Origin: Phoronis australis
Lineage: Eukaryota; Phoronida; Phoronidae
Assembly: GCA_002633005.1 (NCBI GenBank)
Contig: NMRA01000120.1
Location: 766,371 to 830,370 of the forward strand
Length of the DNA stretch: 64,000 bases
Direction of reading: 5' to 3'
How positions within the stretch are numbered: the first letter of the stretch is position 1; each line of letters starts with the position of its first letter. The notes under the pieces are model-generated. The model was given only the letters and a program-made list of their open reading frames with translations. It ran no database searches and was not told the DNA's origin. Both the position numbers and the translations under genes were made by a program. This document shows positions 60,229 through 64,000 of the stretch, one piece after another.

Positions 60229-60468
60229 CTTTCTCAGTGCACGGACTCAGTGTAGGGTTCCAGGAGATTAAACTACTAGAACTATAAGTAGAACTAGAGC
60301 ATGTGAAGACCATCGACGACATTCCATTTCCGAACACTTTAGTGTCGAGGCATTGAAGTGTGATAGACTGGCCCTTACTGATAATCGTTGGCTTATTTCC
60401 ACTCAGGTAACCCGTAGTTTTCCACTTAGCGCTGAGCATTACCAAGTCAAGTTCGCATGAAGGCACGG
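60229..60468 (-). CDS. CCP-like domain exon B1
   Basis: 240 bp, CATTCAG acceptor, G|GTATAA donor, phase 1 at both ends. It reads VPSCELDLVMLSAKWKTTGY, SKGQSITLQCLDTKVFGNG, VFTCSSSTYSSSS and SWNPTLSPC. It has Glu after the first Cys, like A exons, where other B exons have Lys or Asn. This is the first (5'-most) exon of the alternating array. Confidence 0.85.
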
Positions 60469-62930
60469 CTGAATGAGAAGGATTGTTAGTTTATTACACT
60501 GATTATAATATGAGTTTGCCATCCTTTGAATACAAGATCAAGTTGCTTTTGAAGCTTTTGCCAGACCATGGCGTTTCTTTCATTTGCCATTGTCCTAGGT
60601 TTCCAGAATTATCATCATTTGATGTCTGTGCAATACACTTGGGCAAGTTACCAAACAAGCCGACACCAGTTAGATTTTGAGGTAAGTCAAGTGTCAGCCT
60701 GGAATTTTTGGCATGTAGGCGTTCCCTTCTAGCATTGCAAGGCAATCATTCTATTATCATTTATGCAAAAAGAGGTCATCCGCTTAAGTTTCACCACTCA
60801 CTGCCATGCCTGCCAGCAACTTTAGAAAAGAACAAACAGTGGCAGTAATTCGTCTACGAAATTGCGAAGCAAGACGTTTTCCATTGATATAATTGTTAAT
60901 TAACAAATGAAAGTGCGTGAAAGAATTAGGTTGTGTCTGATTGTGTCCTTTTCAACGTTGCTGCAGAAGATACGTGTTTGCGCGTACATAATGACAAGCG
61001 CGATTAAAAAGTGGTTTTTGCCTCTACATTTAAAAGCACGCTTTTACAGCTCTGAAGAAAAGCTGTGAAGCAAACATGACAGGTGCACACTGTTGAGTAG
61101 TTTGAGAGCGACACCGCGACAGGTTTGTTGCAGTGGCTACGGTATACCTCACCCTCACCACCCTTGTTGTTTTCTGGCCTGAGATGCACATTGTCGGAAA
61201 CTGTTTTGCATTTAAATTGTTAAAATGTTATTTTCAAGGGATAACCCAATAAAAAGGAACCCGTGAAACTTTTGGGTAAATTTTGGTGCCACAAGTACCT
61301 CGTTAATCACACTTCTACGAATAGCTGTCAAGAAACAAAATGCACGAAACTCTAGTAACTGACATGTTTATTAACAGTAATATTCGACAAATTTCGTACA
61401 CTGTTACTAAACTACTTTTAAGGTTTGTTTGACGTGGAATGATACAACAAGTTGAATTGAAATGGGACAAAAATTTTCACGAGGAGGTTGTAAAATGTTT
61501 CACATTGAATATTTTCTAAGAATTACTTAAGCTTCCATGAATCCACCCATTTATTTCAGCCAAGTGATGTTTTTGGAAAGAATTGAAGTTGCAAAATCAC
61601 TTATTGTGTGGTCACAACTTTTTACATTTTGGAAGTGCGTTCTACGAAAAAAATTCACAGGAAGTGACGAATTATTTTGGACTGAATTGTTAGCTTACTT
61701 CGATGAAATCGACAAGGATGAAGACTTTCAATATCAGCCAATTGGGTGTATAAAACAACATAACTGTTAATAAGGCAACACTCTTGGTATAAAAGAAGCA
61801 TTACTAGTATTTATGATTTGCTTGAATCAGAAGGAATTTTTATGCCTTGCGCAGCATTTTGAAACAGCTATGACTTCCCTCCATCATTTATGACTTTTGT
61901 GGATTGGTGCGCGCATATTTTATTTTCAACAGATTCCATAAATATTAAGTTTTCAGTAAGCCTCCCAAATTTCACCAAATATTGGGAAATATTGCGAGCA
62001 AACTTATATATTCACAATTATTTGAAGGCATTTATGAAATAAACAATACATGATATGAATTGGGAATCATAATTAACGCTAGTAATCATCTGAACGATGG
62101 AAGGAATTTTTCTAATGTTACATTTAGTATCTGATGCTTGTGTGCGAGTGTGCTTGAATGTGCGTGCGCGCGTGTGTGTAGAAGTGTCGAATAATTGTAC
62201 TCTCCATCAATTCTATAGGACTAAGTGTCATTAAAGGAGGATGTTGATTTTTATTACACTACACACTTTTCAGAAATGTTTGCATGGCATTGAAGTAAAA
62301 AAGCGTGTCAGTCTAGAATTGGCTGTCTGAATTAAATCGTTAATTTTATGCGAACAGTTAAGCGAACAATTATCGACATTAACACCATCGATGAACTGCA
62401 GCTTGAAGGACTACTCCACCTATCGACCATTGGCAACCGTAGGCCTATCGGCTTCAATGGCCGTTTCCCACAGATACCGTAGGACACACATACGGTACGT
62501 TTAAATCCGCCAAATCAGTGAACAGGGTCATAAGTTTGAATATATACTATTGCGAACACTGTTTAGGAATTTTACACCACAAGCTCCTTAAAGCGGTTAT
62601 AAAATCGCCTTCCATCACAAAAAAACAAAACTTTGCTTTAGACCGCTTACATTTATGAAATAAGTTTAAATCTTTTCCTTGGTCAAACTGGAGACTATAT
62701 CAGGGTTCTTGAAGAACTGACTTATTGTTATTGCTTGAGATTAGGAAAGCATTGTCTCAACAAGCAAACCTCGAATAACTTATTGAGTAAGAAACTCGTT
62801 GAGACCAATAAATAGCGGTGAGCTGTCTAAATCAAAAGCTCGCTTCTTGAACGGAACGTAAGCTTTGAAGCCGGTGGCTAGACAATTTCAATTTGCATGT
62901 GAATACGTTTACGGAACTGTCATCATATAC
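60469..62930. other. Large intron of the CCP gene; no supported gene
   Basis: The repeat-unit similarity ends just upstream of B1. Two plus-strand open frames, 60510-60680 (MSLPSFEYKIKLLLKLL, ending at a stop beside a GTAAGT) and 61537-61770 (ending DELFWTELLAYFDEIDKDED), look mildly protein-like, but I recognise neither. A TG-rich low-complexity patch lies at 62139-62183. Confidence 0.4.
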
Positions 62931-63242
62931 CTATGCCGCTTCCTCCACACCCGCTGAGAGGAGGCTTCCAAGAGCCAGAATTTTTAGAGCACGTGAATGA
63001 TTTCATTTCTTTTCCGTCGTTGAATTTTCGTTTTTCAAGGCACCGTAATATGATGGATGATCCTCTAGCGACAGTCAGTCGCGATCTGTCTCCTCCACGT
63101 ACCGGGCCAGATACGATTGATGCTTTGAAGCTGTCCACGTTATTGAGTTGACATGGGGCCTCGGTCATAGCGAGTCGTTGTTGATTGAGTTGTGCTCTCT
63201 GGTAAATGTGTTTTTCAACCGAGTCTCCTAAACTGCTTGATC
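62931..63242 (-). CDS. CCP-like domain exon D2 with long N-terminal linker
   Basis: 312 bp from an acceptor with a good pyrimidine tract (TTGAAATTTTTAG at 63243-63255) to donor G|GTATAT, phase 1 at both ends. About 30 hydrophilic residues (SSSLGDSVEKHIYQRAQLNQ onward) precede the domain, which reads APCQLNNVDSFKASIV, RSRLTVARGSSIILRCLEK, KSFTCSKNSGSWKPPLSGC. Four cysteines and Trp are in CCP order. The extra linker is unusual; other exons start within four residues of the first cysteine. A second possible acceptor, TTTACCAG at about 63203, would shorten it but change phase. The hydrophobic stretch just upstream (63256-63330) is open in the same frame but has no ATG, and I treat it as intron. 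Confidence 0.75.
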
Positions 63243-63445
63243 CTAAAAATTTCAAGATGAGTGAAAAGTCAAAAACCAACACACAGCTAATAAGACAGGA
63301 CAGCAATATATTGCCAACAGGTCTACCGCACAATCGGTCTCGATAATCCGAAGGCGATATTCCCAGCCAAGCAAACGCATACAGTAAATCTACAGCAAGT
63401 CTCCTTGCATGGCCAATACACGAGCGTTCCAGTAAATATACTTAC

Positions 63446-63664
63446 TTTCGCCTATGCAAGAGCTGAGAGTAGGCACCCATGATATTTTATTGTTAGAACA
63501 CGTAAATGACTTTGACGTAGTATCATCCGAAAACGTCTTGTTATTAAGACACAGAAGTGTAACAGACTGCCCTCTGGCGACCGTAAGTGATCGCTGGGCT
63601 CCATGCACGCCGAGCACTGCATCGATGTTCAAACTGCCCAAATGAATGTAACACGGCGGTAAGA
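63446..63664 (-). CDS. CCP-like domain exon D1, 5'-most exon in window
   Basis: 219 bp, acceptor CTCTTTTCCAG and donor A|GTAAGT, phase 1 at both ends. It reads LPPCYIHLGSLNIDAVLGV, RSLTVARGQSVTLLCLNNK, FTCSNNKISWVPTLSSC. It shares the TVARG block with D2 and not with A, B or C exons. A phase-1 acceptor implies at least one upstream exon carrying the start codon and signal peptide. None is convincing in the last 336 bp of the window, so it likely lies beyond 64000. Confidence 0.8.
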
Positions 63665-63950
63665 CTGGAAAAGAGTTGAACGCATTTAGATCTCGCAAAC
63701 CAACCCGCTCTATTGCGAAGTATTTTAAGACCTCAAAAGACATTACATTGGCTCGTTCCGACAATCGGATTAAGTTATTGCTACACGCTGCTAATCCGGC
63801 AATGAACTATCTAAACCCTACGATTGCTTTTTTTTTGGTACAGCAAATATTTGTTGCTAAAAATGCAGAAAAAGATTGTTTTTCGATGAGCTTGAGACAC
63901 TTCCACCTCAACAATTTACGGAGAACGAAGAAGGAAAGGAGCTTGCTGGA

Positions 63951-63985
63951 TATAAAAGCATATAACAGATCTTACGATCAGTTAA
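63951..63985 (+). promoter_or_regulatory. Candidate plus-strand TATA/Inr core promoter
   Basis: TATAAAAG at 63951-63958 is followed by TCAGTT at 63978-63983, which places a potential start A 29 bp after the first T of the TATA box. This is the usual metazoan spacing. No downstream gene can be seen because the window ends at 64000. It may be coincidence. Confidence 0.35.
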
Positions 63986-64000
63986 ATTCATTTCAGGCCG

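Larger units (their letters stand above)
39205..60468 (-). repeat. Tandem array of about 2.46-kb B-A exon units
   Basis: Each unit contains one B exon (240 bp), an intron of about 775 bp, one A exon (222 bp) and an intron of about 1221 bp. Measured B-to-A gaps are 779, 775, 2054, 773 and about 742. Removing the 1279 bp added by the TTAA insertion makes the third one 775. Measured A-to-B gaps are 1221, 1221, 7631 and 1231. Removing the 6418-bp insertion makes the third one 1213. Introns are as conserved as exons, so the units spread recently or are homogenised by unequal crossing-over or gene conversion. Confidence 0.9.

Noticed and set aside
63256-63333. Hydrophobic stretch upstream of D2 (NILLSCLISCVLVFDFSLIL) as a signal peptide
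   Set aside because: The frame has no ATG: the apparent start is a TTG, and upstream the frame runs open to a TAA in the D1 region. The stretch also covers the pyrimidine tract of the D2 acceptor, so intron is the simpler reading.

Overview
The window looks like nuclear DNA of an invertebrate animal. It is AT-rich and intron-rich, carries LINEs and cut-and-paste transposon debris, and has no bacterial operon or ribosome-binding-site structure. I cannot name the species. The L1/Tx1-like LINE, THAP-type transposons, a YqaJ relic and a multi-exon CCP (sushi) receptor would fit a marine invertebrate such as a hemichordate, amphioxus or cnidarian, but this is inference.

The main object is a minus-strand gene that fills roughly 16.3-63.7 kb and continues past the right edge. 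Read 5' to 3', that is from high to low coordinate, it holds two divergent CCP-like exons (D1 63446-63664, D2 62931-63242). A regular alternating array of two exon types follows, B (240 bp) and A (222 bp): B1-A1-B2-A2-B3-A3-B4-A4-B5-(A5 pseudo)-(B6 pseudo). After a retrotransposon-filled stretch come four C-type CCP exons (24585-27471). Five or more decayed CCP exons follow, and last is one exon with a transmembrane helix and a tyrosine-rich cytoplasmic tail (16347-17125). Every intact CCP exon I could delimit begins and ends in phase 1 and has a length divisible by three. The terminal TM exon also starts in phase 1, so any subset of CCP exons could be joined to the TM exon in frame. The B-to-A intron is about 775 bp and the A-to-B intron about 1221 bp throughout, once two transposon insertions are subtracted.

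Other content, left to right. A palindrome-rich MITE lies at 141-812. hAT (5.8-6.05 kb) and YqaJ-exonuclease (8.5-8.87 kb) relics follow. A 319-bp hAT-like MITE lies at 10.9 kb. A cluster of 15-bp dyads of the form GTACC-N5-GGTAC lies at 13.64-14.05 kb. A 5'-truncated RNase H-bearing LINE lies at 19.5-20.9 kb. A nearly complete L1/Tx1-like LINE lies at 30.6-36.3 kb, next to an older LINE fragment at 36.5-38.3 kb. A 6.4-kb insertion at 45.5-51.9 kb has imperfect inverted ends and a THAP gene. A 1.28-kb TTAA-flanked Kolobok-type THAP transposon lies at 53.9-55.2 kb. Both THAP-bearing insertions sit inside introns of the CCP array, and sister repeat units give their empty sites.

Assembly caution: two of the five single N characters (21457 and 42205) sit exactly between near-identical copies, of 472 bp and about 1.3 kb. 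These look like unmerged contig or haplotype overlaps rather than true tandem duplications, so one B exon (41381-41620 or 42696-42935) is probably counted twice.
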